DNA from: Achromobacter deleyi
Lineage (GTDB): Bacteria; Pseudomonadota; Gammaproteobacteria; Burkholderiales; Burkholderiaceae_B
Length of the DNA: 64,000 nt
Reading direction: 5' to 3'
Assembly (NCBI RefSeq): GCF_016127315.1
Contig: NZ_CP065997.1
Span: 6,200,001-6,264,000, forward strand
The position numbers and the translations under genes were made by a program. Shown here in pieces: positions 7,665-16,244 of this stretch. Position 1 is the stretch's first letter. Each line of letters starts with the position of its first letter. The notes beneath the pieces were generated by a model. It saw only the letters and a program-made list of their open reading frames with translations. It was not told the origin of the DNA and ran no database searches.

Positions 7665-7727
7665 ACCATTTTCCGGCGGCCGATAAGCTCTAGCAAGCAG
7701 CGGGATTCCGGCTACAGGTCAATACCG

Positions 7728-7741
7728 GCGATCCAGATCAA
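7728..7741. promoter_or_regulatory. FNR-like half-perfect site
   Basis: On the minus strand the sequence reads TTGAT-N4-ATCGC, versus the FNR consensus TTGAT-N4-ATCAA: one half is perfect and the other is 3 of 5. It lies 53 bases before the acyl-CoA synthetase ATG. It could be a real Crp/Fnr site or chance. Confidence 0.35.
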
Positions 7742-7793
7742 GTTTCCCGCATAAAAGCATATCCGGGCGCCCCGCGCCCCACAGGAGACAAGC

Positions 7794-9431
7794 ATGAGCA
7801 GCCTGTTCGACCACGGCCTGGCACGCCGTGACGCCAACTACGAGCCCCTGACCCCGGTCGACTTCATCGCCCGCGCCGCGCAGGTCTACGGCAACCGCCT
7901 GGCCGTGGTGCATGGCGCCGTGCGCCGCACCTGGGCCCAGACCTACGAACGCGCGCAACGCCTGGCCGGCGCGCTGGCCGCCGCCGGCATCCAGCGCGGC
8001 GACACGGTGGCAGTAATGCTGCCGAACATCCCCGCCATGGTCGAGGCGCATTTCGGCGTGCCGATGCTGGGCGCCGTGCTCAACACCCTCAACACCCGCC
8101 TGGATACGCCCAGCGTGTTGTTCATGCTGGGCCACGGCGAGGCCCGCGCGCTGATCGTCGACACCGAATACGCCGAGCTCGCGCAGCGCGCCCGCGCCGA
8201 GTTCCCGCACCTGAAAGTGATATCCGTGCACGACCTGGACGGCGCCCCGGCCACCCTGCCCGGCGCCACCGACTACGAGGCCTTCCTGGCCGCCGCCCCC
8301 GCCACGTTCGACTGGCGCCCGCCGGCCGACGAGTGGGACGCGATCGCGCTGAACTACACCTCCGGCACCACCGGCGATCCCAAGGGCGTGGTCTACCACT
8401 ACCGCGGCGCGTATCTCAACGCCGTCAGCAACATCCTCGAATGGGACATGCCCAAGCATCCGGTCTACCTGTGGACCCTGCCGCTGTTCCACTGCAACGG
8501 CTGGTGCTTCGCCTGGACCGTGGCGGCCCGCGCCGGCGTCAACGTCTGCCTGCGCAAGTTCGATCCCAAGACCGTGTTCGACCTGATCCGCGCCGAGGGC
8601 GTCACCCACTACTGCGGCGCGCCCATCGTGCAGAGCGCGCTGGCCAACGCCCCGGCCGAGCTGCGCGCCGGCATCACCCACACCGTGCGCACCATGGTGG
8701 CCGGCGCCGCGCCGGCGCCCGCGGTGATCGCCAAGATGAAGGAAATCGGCTTCGAGCTGACCCACGTCTACGGCCTGACCGAGGTCTACGGCCCCGCCGC
8801 CGTGTGCGCGACGCAGGACGCCTGGGACGACCTCGAAGACGAACAGCGCGCCCTGCTGACCGCGCGCCAGGGCGTGCGCTACCACCTGCAGGCCGGCGTC
8901 TCGGTGCGCAACCCCGACACCATGGAAGAAGTGCCGGCCGACGAGCAGACCGTGGGCGAGATCATGTTCCGCGGCAACATCTGCATGAAGGGCTACCTGA
9001 AGAACGAGCGCGCCACCGACGAGGCCTTCAGCGGCGGCTGGTTCCACACTGGCGACCTGGGCGTGATGACGCCCGACGGCTACATCCGCATCAAGGACCG
9101 CAGCAAGGACATCATCATCTCGGGCGGCGAGAACATCTCCAGCATCGAGGTCGAGGATGCCCTCTACCGCCATCCGGCCGTGGCCGCCGTGGCGGTGGTG
9201 GCCATGCCCGACCCGAAATGGGGCGAGACGCCGTGCGCCTTCGTCGAGCTCAAGCCCGGCTGCAGCGCCACCGCCGAAGAGATCATCGCGCACTGCAAGC
9301 TGCTGCTGCCCGGCTTCAAGGTGCCGCGCGCGGTGCGCTTCGGCGAACTGCCCAAGACCTCGACCGGCAAGATCCAGAAATTCGAACTGCGCGCCGCGGT
9401 GGGTTCCACCCGCGCCATCGACGCCACCTGA
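7794..9431 (+). CDS. Acyl-CoA synthetase (AMP-binding, AlkK-like)
   Basis: Activates a fatty or related carboxylic acid to its CoA thioester through an acyl-adenylate. The 545-residue chain shows the ATP-binding P-loop-like motif YTSGTTGDPKG (about residues 185-195), the Y-G-L-T-E motif (VYGLTEVYG), and the C-terminal GWFHTGDLG, KDRSKDIIISGGENISS and catalytic Lys in STGKIQKF. Length and motifs match the medium-chain AlkK/FadD3-like group. The ribosome site AGGAGA precedes the ATG. The acyl-CoA dehydrogenase gene follows after 28 bases, so the pair likely feeds beta-oxidation. Chain-length preference cannot be read from sequence. Confidence 0.9.
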   Translation: MSSLFDHGLARRDANYEPLTPVDFIARAAQVYGNRLAVVHGAVRRTWAQTYERAQRLAGALAAAGIQRGDTVAVMLPNIPAMVEAHFGVPMLGAVLNTLNTRLDTPSVLFMLGHGEARALIVDTEYAELAQRARAEFPHLKVISVHDLDGAPATLPGATDYEAFLAAAPATFDWRPPADEWDAIALNYTSGTTGDPKGVVYHYRGAYLNAVSNILEWDMPKHPVYLWTLPLFHCNGWCFAWTVAARAGVNVCLRKFDPKTVFDLIRAEGVTHYCGAPIVQSALANAPAELRAGITHTVRTMVAGAAPAPAVIAKMKEIGFELTHVYGLTEVYGPAAVCATQDAWDDLEDEQRALLTARQGVRYHLQAGVSVRNPDTMEEVPADEQTVGEIMFRGNICMKGYLKNERATDEAFSGGWFHTGDLGVMTPDGYIRIKDRSKDIIISGGENISSIEVEDALYRHPAVAAVAVVAMPDPKWGETPCAFVELKPGCSATAEEIIAHCKLLLPGFKVPRAVRFGELPKTSTGKIQKFELRAAVGSTRAIDAT

Positions 9432-9459
9432 TTCCCTTCCTACCCGGAGCTCCGACGCC

Positions 9460-11229
9460 ATGACGTACCAAGCCCCCGTGAAAGACATGCTGTTCGTGCT
9501 GAACCACCTTGCCGGCCTGCCGCAAGTGGCCGCGCTGCCGCAATACGCCGAAGCCACGCCCGACACCGCCCAGGCCGTGCTGGAGGAAGCCGCCACCTTC
9601 GCCGCCGACGTGCTGGCGCCGCTGAACCATCCCGCCGACCGCGAGCCCAGCGCCTGGCGCGATGGCGCCGTGACCACCTCGCCCGGCTTCAAGCAGGCTT
9701 TCCGCCAATACGCCGAGGCCGGCTGGCAGGGCATGACGCATCCGGCCGAATACGGCGGCCAGGGCCTGCCCGGCCTCCTGGGCGCGCCCTGCTCCGAAAT
9801 GCTCAACGCCGCCAACCTGTCGTTCGCCTTGTGTCCGCTCTTGACCAACGGCGCGGTCGAGGCGCTGCTGACGGCCGGCTCGCCCGAACTGCGCGAGCGC
9901 TTCATCGGCCCGATGCTGTCAGGCCAATGGACCGGCACCATGAACCTGACCGAGCCGCAGGCCGGCTCCGACCTGGCGCTGCTGCGCAGCCGCGCGCAGC
10001 CGGTCGGCGACGGCACCTACCGCATCTCCGGCACCAAGATCTTCATCACCTACGGCGAGCACGACCTGGCCGAGAACATCATCCACCTGGTGCTGGCGCG
10101 CCTGCCGGACGCGCCCGAGGGCGTCAAGGGCATCTCGCTGTTCCTGGTGCCCAAGTTCCTGGTCAACGACGACGGCTCGCTGGGCGCGCGCAACGACGTC
10201 ACCTGCGTGTCGATCGAGCACAAGCTCGGCATCAAGGCCAGCCCCACCGCCACGCTGCAGTTCGGCGACGCGGGCGGCGCCATCGGCTACCTGGTGGGCC
10301 AGGAAAACCGTGGCCTGGACGCGATGTTCATCATGATGAACGCGGCCCGCTTCGCCGTCGGCGTGCAGGGCATCGCGGTGGCCGACCGCGCCTACCAGCA
10401 CGCGCTGGCCTACGCCGCCGAGCGCGTGCAGAGCCGCCCGGTGGACGGCTCCTCGCGCGACGCCGTGCCCATCATCCAGCACCCGGACGTGCGCCGCATG
10501 CTGGGCACCATGCGCGCCCTGACCGAGGCCGGCCGCGCGCTGGCCTACTACACCGCCGGCCACGCCGACCTGGCCCACGCCAGCGCCGACCCCGCCGCGC
10601 GCGCTCGCCACCTGGCGGTGCAGGAATTCCTGGTGCCGATCGTCAAGGGCTGGTGCACCGAGGCCTCCATCGACGTCGCCAGCCTGGGCGTGCAGGTGCA
10701 CGGCGGCATGGGCTTCATCGAGGAAACCGGCGCCGCCCAGTACTACCGCGACGCCCGCATCCTCACCATCTACGAAGGCACCACCGCGATCCAGGCCAAC
10801 GACCTGGTCGGCCGCAAGACGCTGCGCGACGGCGGCGCGGTGGCGCAGGCGCTGATCGAGGAAATCCGCAAGACCGAGGAAGCGCTGCAGGCCCGCGCCG
10901 AGCCGGCCGCCCGCCTGGTGCTGACGCCGCTGCGCCAAGGCCGCCTGGCACTGGCCAACACCGTCGACTTCGTGGTGGCCAACGCCGCCGCGCATCCCAA
11001 CGCGGTGTTCGGCGCGGCCGTGCCCTACCTGCTGCTGGCGGGCACGGTGCTGGCCGGCTGGCAGATGGCGCGCGCGCTGCTGGCGTCGCTGGACCTCCAG
11101 GACGAGGATCCGGCCTTCCACCAGGCCAAGATCGCCACGGCCCAGACCTACGCGCTGCACAAGCTGACCCAGGCGCCGGGGCTGGCGGCGGTGGTGGCGG
11201 GGTCGAACGAGTACGCCGTGCAGCCATGA
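9460..11229 (+). CDS. Acyl-CoA dehydrogenase
   Basis: FAD-dependent oxidation of acyl-CoA to trans-2-enoyl-CoA. The 589-residue protein has the N-terminal alpha domain, the middle beta domain (MNLTEPQAGSDLA at about 162-174, flavin and substrate contacts), the C-terminal alpha domain with GGMGFIEETGAAQYYRDARI, and the catalytic Glu in IYEGTTAIQANDL. A C-terminal extension of about 130 residues typical of the long FadE-type group (PF12806) follows. The ATG at 9460 has CGGAG at good spacing; the in-frame upstream extension lies inside the synthetase gene. It is operonic with the synthetase and followed by a strong terminator. Confidence 0.9.
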   Translation: MTYQAPVKDMLFVLNHLAGLPQVAALPQYAEATPDTAQAVLEEAATFAADVLAPLNHPADREPSAWRDGAVTTSPGFKQAFRQYAEAGWQGMTHPAEYGGQGLPGLLGAPCSEMLNAANLSFALCPLLTNGAVEALLTAGSPELRERFIGPMLSGQWTGTMNLTEPQAGSDLALLRSRAQPVGDGTYRISGTKIFITYGEHDLAENIIHLVLARLPDAPEGVKGISLFLVPKFLVNDDGSLGARNDVTCVSIEHKLGIKASPTATLQFGDAGGAIGYLVGQENRGLDAMFIMMNAARFAVGVQGIAVADRAYQHALAYAAERVQSRPVDGSSRDAVPIIQHPDVRRMLGTMRALTEAGRALAYYTAGHADLAHASADPAARARHLAVQEFLVPIVKGWCTEASIDVASLGVQVHGGMGFIEETGAAQYYRDARILTIYEGTTAIQANDLVGRKTLRDGGAVAQALIEEIRKTEEALQARAEPAARLVLTPLRQGRLALANTVDFVVANAAAHPNAVFGAAVPYLLLAGTVLAGWQMARALLASLDLQDEDPAFHQAKIATAQTYALHKLTQAPGLAAVVAGSNEYAVQP

Positions 11230-11273
11230 TGCCCGGCGGCGGCCGCGCCAGGCCGGCCGCGCCCCTGCCCCCG

Positions 11274-11297
11274 AAAGACCGCCACGGCGGTCTTTTT
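11274..11297 (+). terminator. Rho-independent terminator
   Basis: The hairpin AAAGACCGCC / GGCGGTCTTT (up to 10 pairs with a very tight loop) runs into a T-rich tail. It lies 45 bases after the acyl-CoA dehydrogenase stop and ends that operon. Confidence 0.9.
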
Positions 11298-11447
11298 TCA
11301 TGGGGCGCGACGCCGTTAAGCATATAACCAAAATGAATAATAAAAAGGCATGAACATATCTAAAATTGCTAAGCAGATCCGGGAAGCCCGGACCCGCGGG
11401 CAAGCCGCCAGCCGCACCAAGGCGCCGTCGTTCAGGACCCCTCTTCC
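11298..11447 (+). promoter_or_regulatory. AT-rich promoter region of the ABC importer operon
   Basis: About 60 bases around 11315-11375 are strikingly AT-rich for this genome (GCATATAACC, GAATAATAAAAAGG, GAACATATC). Such tracts precede sulfur-limitation (CysB/Cbl-type) promoters in related bacteria, but I cannot place a specific site. No gene is seen here. Confidence 0.4.
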
Positions 11448-12461
11448 ATGTTCCGCAAGCTGTTCACCGCCGCCGTCATCGCCGCCGCCACGTCCCTCGC
11501 TCCCGCCCACGCCGCGCCGCCCGCGCTGGAAATCGGCTACCTGCCGATCCTGCCGGACGCGCAGTTGTTCGTGGCGCTCGAAGAAGGCACCTTGCAGGCC
11601 AAGGGCGCTCCGGCGCCCAAGCTGGTGCAGTTCCAGAGCGGCCCCGCGCTGACGCAGGCGCTGCTGGCCGGCCAATTGGACGTGGCCTACGTCGGCATCG
11701 GCCCGGCGCTGGTGGCCAGCGCCAGGGGCGCCGGCATCAAGGTGGTGGCCTCCAACATCGTCGAGCAGGTCAACGTGGTCGCGCTGGGCGCGCTGGCGCC
11801 GTATTTCGCCTCGGGCGATCCGGCCACCGCGTTCGCCCGCTTCGCCAAGGACAAGGGCAGAAAGCCCGTCATCGCCAGCTACCCCAAGGGCGCCGTGCCC
11901 GAGGCCGCGCTGCAATACTGGCTGCGCAACCGCCTCAAGGCCGACCCGGCCAGCCTGGACCTGATCTACCAGGGCGAGGCGCAGATCCAGCAGTCGCTGC
12001 TGACCGGCGCCATCGATGGCGCCGCCATCCTCGAACCCACCGTCACCACCGTGCTGACCCGCGTGCCGGAATCGCGCGTGGTGGCCCGCGGCTCGCAGCT
12101 GTTCCCGAACCAGCCCGGCGCCGTGCTGCTGGTGCGCGACAAGCTGATCGCCGAGCACCCCGAGGCCGTGCAGCAGCTGGTGGACGCCCAGCTCGCCGCC
12201 ACCGCCCTGCTCAAGAACGATCCGGCCCGCGCCGCGGCCCACGTGCAGAAGTACGTCGGCGGCGGCCGCCTGGACCGCGCGCTGGTCGAGAAGGCCATCC
12301 GCAATTCACATGACCAGTTCGTGGCCGATCCACACGCCATCGTCGACGCCACCGCCGAACTGCAGACCTTCCAGGCCAGCCTGGGCACGGTCGAAGCCGC
12401 CAAGGTCGACGTCAAGCAGCTGTTCGACACCCGCTTCTACGACAAGGCCAACAAGCAATGA
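11448..12461 (+). CDS. ABC transporter periplasmic binding protein, SsuA/TauA/NrtA type
   Basis: This 337-residue protein carries a Sec signal peptide (KLFTAAVIAAATSLAPAHA, cleavage near residue 23). The mature part is a cluster-F solute-binding fold: IGYLPILPDAQLF at the start, then VGIGPALVASARG and the SYPKGAVPEAALQYWL block seen in sulfonate and nitrate binders. It is followed by permease and ATPase genes in overlapping frames. The DsrE-like gene at the operon end favours a sulfur source such as a sulfonate over nitrate. The ligand is inference. Confidence 0.85.
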   Translation: MFRKLFTAAVIAAATSLAPAHAAPPALEIGYLPILPDAQLFVALEEGTLQAKGAPAPKLVQFQSGPALTQALLAGQLDVAYVGIGPALVASARGAGIKVVASNIVEQVNVVALGALAPYFASGDPATAFARFAKDKGRKPVIASYPKGAVPEAALQYWLRNRLKADPASLDLIYQGEAQIQQSLLTGAIDGAAILEPTVTTVLTRVPESRVVARGSQLFPNQPGAVLLVRDKLIAEHPEAVQQLVDAQLAATALLKNDPARAAAHVQKYVGGGRLDRALVEKAIRNSHDQFVADPHAIVDATAELQTFQASLGTVEAAKVDVKQLFDTRFYDKANKQ

Positions 12462-13276
12462 GCCAGACCGCCCCGGCCCTGGCCGGCCCCGCGCCGCAGG
12501 CCCGCAAGGGCACGCCGCCGGGGTTCGCCGCCGCGCGCCGCGCGGCGTACGGCCTCGGCGGACTGGCCCTCTTCATCGCCATCTGGAAGGCCGCGCTGAT
12601 CTGGCAATGGGCGCCCCCAGGCACCCTGCCCGACCCCTTCGCGCTGCCCGCCACGTTGGTCCAGGAATGGCAATCGGGCCGCCTGCTGCCGGCCATCGGC
12701 TCCAGCCTCGTGCATTACTTCTGGGGCCTGGCCGCGGGCACCGCACTGGGCTTCGGCGTGGGCCTGGCGGCCGCCACGCTGCCGCGCTTCGACCTGGCGC
12801 AAGCCTATCTGGCGCGCATCCTGCGGCCGATCCCGCCGCTGGCCTGGGTGGTGTTCGCCATTGCCTGGTTCAAGGTCAGCCATGCCGGCGCGGCCTTCGT
12901 CATCGCCATCGGCGTGTTCTGGGTCAACTACTTCGCCACCTACAGCGCGGTGCGCAACGTCGACCCGCGCTATTACGAACTGGCCCGCGCCTTCGGCCAT
13001 GGCGGCTACCTGGCGCGCGCCCTTGGCGTGACGCTGCCGGCCATCGCCCCCGGCGCGCTGTCGGGCGTGCGCACCGGCATCGGCCAGGCCTGGATGACGC
13101 TGATCGCCGCCGAACTACTGGGCGTGCCCGGCATGGGCCAGGAAATGAACGCCGCCGCCGGCGTCGGCGCCTACGACGCGGTGGTGGTCTACATGCTGAT
13201 CATCTCGCTGGTCTACACGCTGTGCGACCTGGCGTTCTCGACGGTCGAAAGCAAGGTGCTGCAATGGCGTCCGTGA
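12458..13276 (+). CDS. ABC transporter permease, SsuC/TauC type
   Basis: This 272-residue inner-membrane protein has about six hydrophobic helices and the BPD_transp_1 coupling (EAA) loop around ELARAFGHGGYLARALGVTLPA followed by the G-x-x-x-x-I/L-P pattern. It starts in the ATGA overlap with the binding-protein gene, which implies translational coupling. It forms the membrane channel of this importer. The ATPase gene begins 13 bases before its stop. Confidence 0.85.
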   Translation: MSQTAPALAGPAPQARKGTPPGFAAARRAAYGLGGLALFIAIWKAALIWQWAPPGTLPDPFALPATLVQEWQSGRLLPAIGSSLVHYFWGLAAGTALGFGVGLAAATLPRFDLAQAYLARILRPIPPLAWVVFAIAWFKVSHAGAAFVIAIGVFWVNYFATYSAVRNVDPRYYELARAFGHGGYLARALGVTLPAIAPGALSGVRTGIGQAWMTLIAAELLGVPGMGQEMNAAAGVGAYDAVVVYMLIISLVYTLCDLAFSTVESKVLQWRP

Positions 13277-14004
13277 TCGAATTCTCGAAACTCTCGTACC
13301 GCCATCCGGGCGCCGAGGCACCTGTGATCCAGGGACTGTCGCTGGCGATCGAGGCGGGCAGCTTCGTCGCCGTGGTGGGCGGCTCGGGCGTGGGCAAATC
13401 GACGCTGCTGCGCGCGGCCGCCGGCCTGGCCGACCCCGCCAGCGGCGAGGTCCGCTTCCAGGCGCCCGCGCGCCCCGGCCGCCGCAGCCGCGCGGTGGTG
13501 TTCCAGGACAGCCGCCTGATGCCATGGCGCACGGTCGGCGGCAACGTCGGCTACGGCCTCGAAGGCCTGGGCCTGGATCGCCAGGAACGGCAGCAGCGCG
13601 TCGACGCCGCGCTGCAATTGACCGGCCTGGGCGACTACGGCCGCCGCTGGCCGCACCAGCTGTCCGGCGGCCAGGCGCAACGCGTCGGCATCGCCCGCGC
13701 GCTGGCGGTCAAGCCCGACCTGCTGCTGATGGACGAACCCTTCAGCGCGGTCGACGCCATCACCCGCCGCAATCTGCAGCAGGAACTGATCCGCGTCTGG
13801 CAGGCGTCCGGCGCGGCGGTGCTGTTCGTCACCCACGACATCGAGGAAGCGGTGTTCCTGGCCGACAAGGTGGTGGTGCTGGGCGGCCGCCCGGCCAACA
13901 TCGCGGGCAGTTACGATATCGACCTGCCGCGTCCGCGCGACCGGGCCGATCCGGCCTTCGCGCGGCAAGTGGCGGCCATCGCCCACACGCTCGAACACCA
14001 CTGA
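13264..14004 (+). CDS. ABC transporter ATP-binding protein, SsuB/TauB type
   Basis: This 246-residue ATPase has all core motifs: Walker A GGSGVGKST, Q-loop VVFQDSRLMPW, signature LSGGQAQRVGIARAL, Walker B LLLMDEPF with the D-loop SAVDA, and the switch His in VTHDIEEA. The Q-loop Leu-Met-Pro-Trp form is typical of nitrate/sulfonate/taurine importers. The ATG at 13264 overlaps the permease gene by 13 bases. It energises the importer encoded upstream. Confidence 0.9.
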   Translation: MASVIEFSKLSYRHPGAEAPVIQGLSLAIEAGSFVAVVGGSGVGKSTLLRAAAGLADPASGEVRFQAPARPGRRSRAVVFQDSRLMPWRTVGGNVGYGLEGLGLDRQERQQRVDAALQLTGLGDYGRRWPHQLSGGQAQRVGIARALAVKPDLLLMDEPFSAVDAITRRNLQQELIRVWQASGAAVLFVTHDIEEAVFLADKVVVLGGRPANIAGSYDIDLPRPRDRADPAFARQVAAIAHTLEHH

Positions 14005-14005
14005 C

Positions 14006-14299
14006 ATGATCCGACTGCTGATACACGCGCCCACGCCCGCCGCGCTGGAGCGCGCCCGCCGCAATGCCGCCAACCTGAAGAAGGCCGACCCGCAGGCCCA
14101 GGTGGAAATCGTCGCCAATGCCGGCGCCGTGGCCGCCGCGCTGGCCGAATCGCACGCCACCGACGAACACCTGCTGCTGTGCGCCAACACGCTGGCCGCG
14201 ACCGGCGCCCAGGCGCCGGCCACGCTGCGCACCGTGCCGGCGGCGGTGCTGCACCTGGCGCAGCGCCAGGGCGAAGGCTGGGCCTACATCCGGGCCTGA
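14006..14299 (+). CDS. DsrE-like small protein at the end of the importer operon
   Basis: This 97-residue protein starts one base after the ATPase stop. Its C-terminal half matches the DsrE/YchN fold pattern: LLLCANTL (the strand and Cys of the DsrE family), TVPAAVLHLAQRQGEGWAYI. DsrE/TusD-type proteins carry sulfur on a conserved Cys; here Cys59 in LLLCANT is the candidate. The N-terminal Ala-rich half is less conserved. The operon position suggests a role in handling sulfur from the imported compound. Family assignment is good, but the function is inference. Confidence 0.65.
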   Translation: MIRLLIHAPTPAALERARRNAANLKKADPQAQVEIVANAGAVAAALAESHATDEHLLLCANTLAATGAQAPATLRTVPAAVLHLAQRQGEGWAYIRA

Positions 14300-14303
14300 A
14301 CCC

Positions 14304-14326
14304 GGCGCGGGATTCCCGCCCGCGCC
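14304..14326. terminator. GC-rich hairpin between convergent genes
   Basis: GGCGCGGG / CCCGCGCC forms a perfect 8-pair stem with a 7-base loop. It sits between the DsrE-like and MFS gene ends. It has no T-run, so it may act as a weak bidirectional terminator or RNA stabiliser. Confidence 0.4.
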
Positions 14327-14328
14327 CC

Positions 14329-15660
14329 TCATGCCCGCGGCGTGGTGGCGCAGTCCGGCGCCAGCGCCGCCTTGCGCGGCAGCGTCAGCGCCCAGAACGC
14401 CGTTGCCGCCAGGCTCAGCCCCAGGCCCAGCGCGCACACGCCGAGCCAGCCGGCCCGCGCATAGACGAAGGTCGAGGCGATCGACCCGAGTCCGCTGCCC
14501 ACCGCGTAGAACATCATGTAGCCGCCGACCAGCCGGCTGTGGGCCTGCGCGCCGATGGCGAAAATCATGGCCTGGTTGGTCACGTGCAGCGCCTGCGCCG
14601 CGATGTCCAGCACCAGCACGCCCAGCGCCAGCGCCCACAGGCTCTGGTCCAGGAAGGCGATCGGCACCCAGGCCAGGCACAGCAGCGCCAGGCCCGCGCC
14701 GGTCGTGAGCTGGGCATGGCCGCGATCGGCCAGCCGCCCCGCCCGCGCCGCCACCAGCACCCCGGCCACGCCCACCAGCCCGAACGCGCCCACCGCGGTA
14801 TGCGTCAGCGAATGCGGCGGCGCGCTCAGCGGCAGCACCAGCGCCGTCCAGAACGCGCTGAAGACGGCGAACATCAACAGCGCGATCATGCCGCGCACCC
14901 GCAGCACCCGCTCGCTCGCCAGCAAGGTGAACATCGAGCGCAGCAGCGCGCCATAGCCCAGCCCCGCGGTCGGCAAGGCGCGGCGCGGCAGCCAGCGGGC
15001 CAGCGCCAGGGCCAGCAGCGCGGCCAGGCCGGCCGACACCAAATAGACCGCGCGCCACCCCCACAGGTCGGCCACGGCGCCCGCCAGGGTCCGCGCCAGC
15101 AGCAGGCCGATCACCACGCCGCCCTGCACCGCGCCGACCACCCGGCCGCGCTCGCCCGGCGCGGCCAGCGCGGCCGACAGCGCCAGCAGGCCCTGGGTCA
15201 TGGCGGTGCCGAGCAGGCCCAGCGCCAGCATGCCGGCCAGCAGCCACGGCGCGGCGGACGCCAGCGCCACCGCGGCCAGCGCCAGCACCAGCAGCCCCAG
15301 CTGCGCCAGCATCAGGCGGCGCCGGTCGAGCAGGTCGCCCAGCGGCACCACCAGCACCAGCGCCAGCGCGCAGCCCAGCTGCGTCGCGGTGACGACGATG
15401 CCCACCGCGCCCTCGTCCAGGCGGAACTCGCGGCCCATCGCATCCAGCAGCGGCTGCGCGTAGTACACGTTGGCCACGCTCAACGCGCAGGCCACGGCCA
15501 GCAGCAGCACCAGGGCGGCGGGCATGCGGCCGGCGGAGGCGGCCGCGGATGCTGCGGACTCCACGGATTTCGTGGATGCCGGGGATGCCGGGGATGCCGG
15601 GGATAAAGGAGATGCAGGAGATGGCGGAGCAGCAGGGGCAGGATCGGTTCGGTCTGGCAT
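14329..15660 (-). CDS. MFS transporter with repeat-encoded N-terminus
   Basis: This 443-residue major facilitator has 12 predicted helices and MFS motif A-like GDLLDRRRLMLAQLG between helices 2 and 3, with ANVYYAQPLLDAM typical of the drug/arabinose-efflux group. The first ~45 residues form a Pro/Ser/Ala-rich cytoplasmic leader (SPASPLSPASPASPAST) encoded by 9-base tandem repeats. Met46 (GRMPAALVLLL) is an alternative start that would drop the leader. It is divergent from an HxlR regulator, which likely represses it. The substrate is unknown. Confidence 0.8.
   Translation of the reverse strand: MPDRTDPAPAAPPSPASPLSPASPASPASTKSVESAASAAASAGRMPAALVLLLAVACALSVANVYYAQPLLDAMGREFRLDEGAVGIVVTATQLGCALALVLVVPLGDLLDRRRLMLAQLGLLVLALAAVALASAAPWLLAGMLALGLLGTAMTQGLLALSAALAAPGERGRVVGAVQGGVVIGLLLARTLAGAVADLWGWRAVYLVSAGLAALLALALARWLPRRALPTAGLGYGALLRSMFTLLASERVLRVRGMIALLMFAVFSAFWTALVLPLSAPPHSLTHTAVGAFGLVGVAGVLVAARAGRLADRGHAQLTTGAGLALLCLAWVPIAFLDQSLWALALGVLVLDIAAQALHVTNQAMIFAIGAQAHSRLVGGYMMFYAVGSGLGSIASTFVYARAGWLGVCALGLGLSLAATAFWALTLPRKAALAPDCATTPRA
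15575..15628 (-). repeat. 9-base tandem repeats in the MFS gene leader
   Basis: Six adjacent 9-base units start with GAT; the first three are identical (GATGCCGGG) and the next three are diverged (GATAAAGGA, GATGCAGGA, GATGGCGGA). The unit is a multiple of three, so copy change would alter leader length without frameshift. Confidence 0.85.
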
Positions 15661-15775
15661 GAGGGTCTCAAGTAGTTTTATTACGAAACCAGAATGCTAT
15701 GCCTTGAAGTTTTATAATGCAACTACACATTCGACATCTCCCTCCGCCGCGATGCGCGGCAAAGGTCAGGACGAC
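15661..15775. promoter_or_regulatory. AT-rich divergent promoter region, MFS/HxlR
   Basis: This stretch is much more AT-rich than its surroundings. It contains a TATAAT at 15713-15718 facing the HxlR gene and the inverted elements GTAGTT (15672-15677) and AACTAC (15721-15726), a candidate operator pair for the HxlR protein. Confidence 0.45.
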
Positions 15776-16234
15776 ATGGTCAAACGCACCAGCCTCGAAG
15801 GCGCCGCCTGCCCGGTGGCGCGCGCGCTCGACGCCATCGGCGACTGGTGGTCGCTGCTGATCGTGCGCGACGCCTTCGATGGCGTGCGGCGCTTCGGCGA
15901 ATTCCAGAAAAGCCTGGGCGTGGCCAAGAACATCCTCAGCGACCGCCTGCGCACGCTGGTGGCGCACGAGATCCTGGCGGCGGCGCCGGCCTCGGACGGC
16001 AGCGCCTACCAGGAATACGTGCTGACGGAAAAAGGCCAGGCGCTGTTCCCCGTCATCGTCGGCCTGCGCCAATGGGGCGAAGACCATTACTACGGCCCCG
16101 CCGAACCGCACTCCACGCTCATCGACCGCAAGCGCGGCCAGCCGGTGCAGCGCCTGGAGATCCGCGCCCAGGACGGGCGCGCGCTGGCGCCGGACGACAC
16201 CGTGGTGCGCAAGGTCGGCGGCGACCGCGCCTAG
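15776..16234 (+). CDS. HxlR-family transcriptional regulator
   Basis: This 152-residue protein is HxlR-type. The N-terminus has the family Cys in GAACPVARALDAIGDWW, followed by LLIVRDAF, RRFGEFQKSLGVAKNILSDR (HTH) and the wing TEKGQALFPVI. HxlR proteins often sense electrophiles or aldehydes through that Cys and repress a divergent transporter or reductase. The ATG at 15776 has AAAGG upstream; an in-frame ATG at 15752 lacks a ribosome site. The divergent MFS gene is the likely target. Confidence 0.85.
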   Translation: MVKRTSLEGAACPVARALDAIGDWWSLLIVRDAFDGVRRFGEFQKSLGVAKNILSDRLRTLVAHEILAAAPASDGSAYQEYVLTEKGQALFPVIVGLRQWGEDHYYGPAEPHSTLIDRKRGQPVQRLEIRAQDGRALAPDDTVVRKVGGDRA

Positions 16235-16244
16235 CGCGTCCGCG

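Noticed and set aside
9157..9459. Extended start of the acyl-CoA dehydrogenase inside the synthetase gene
   Set aside because: The family N-terminus begins at ATG 9460, which has its own ribosome site.
11350..11652. Small frame beginning MNISKIAKQI
   Set aside because: It starts in the AT-rich promoter region and runs out of frame through the binding-protein gene; composition beyond the first residues is that of a shadow.
15575..15628. CRISPR-like array
   Set aside because: Units are 9 bases, adjacent without spacers, and coding.
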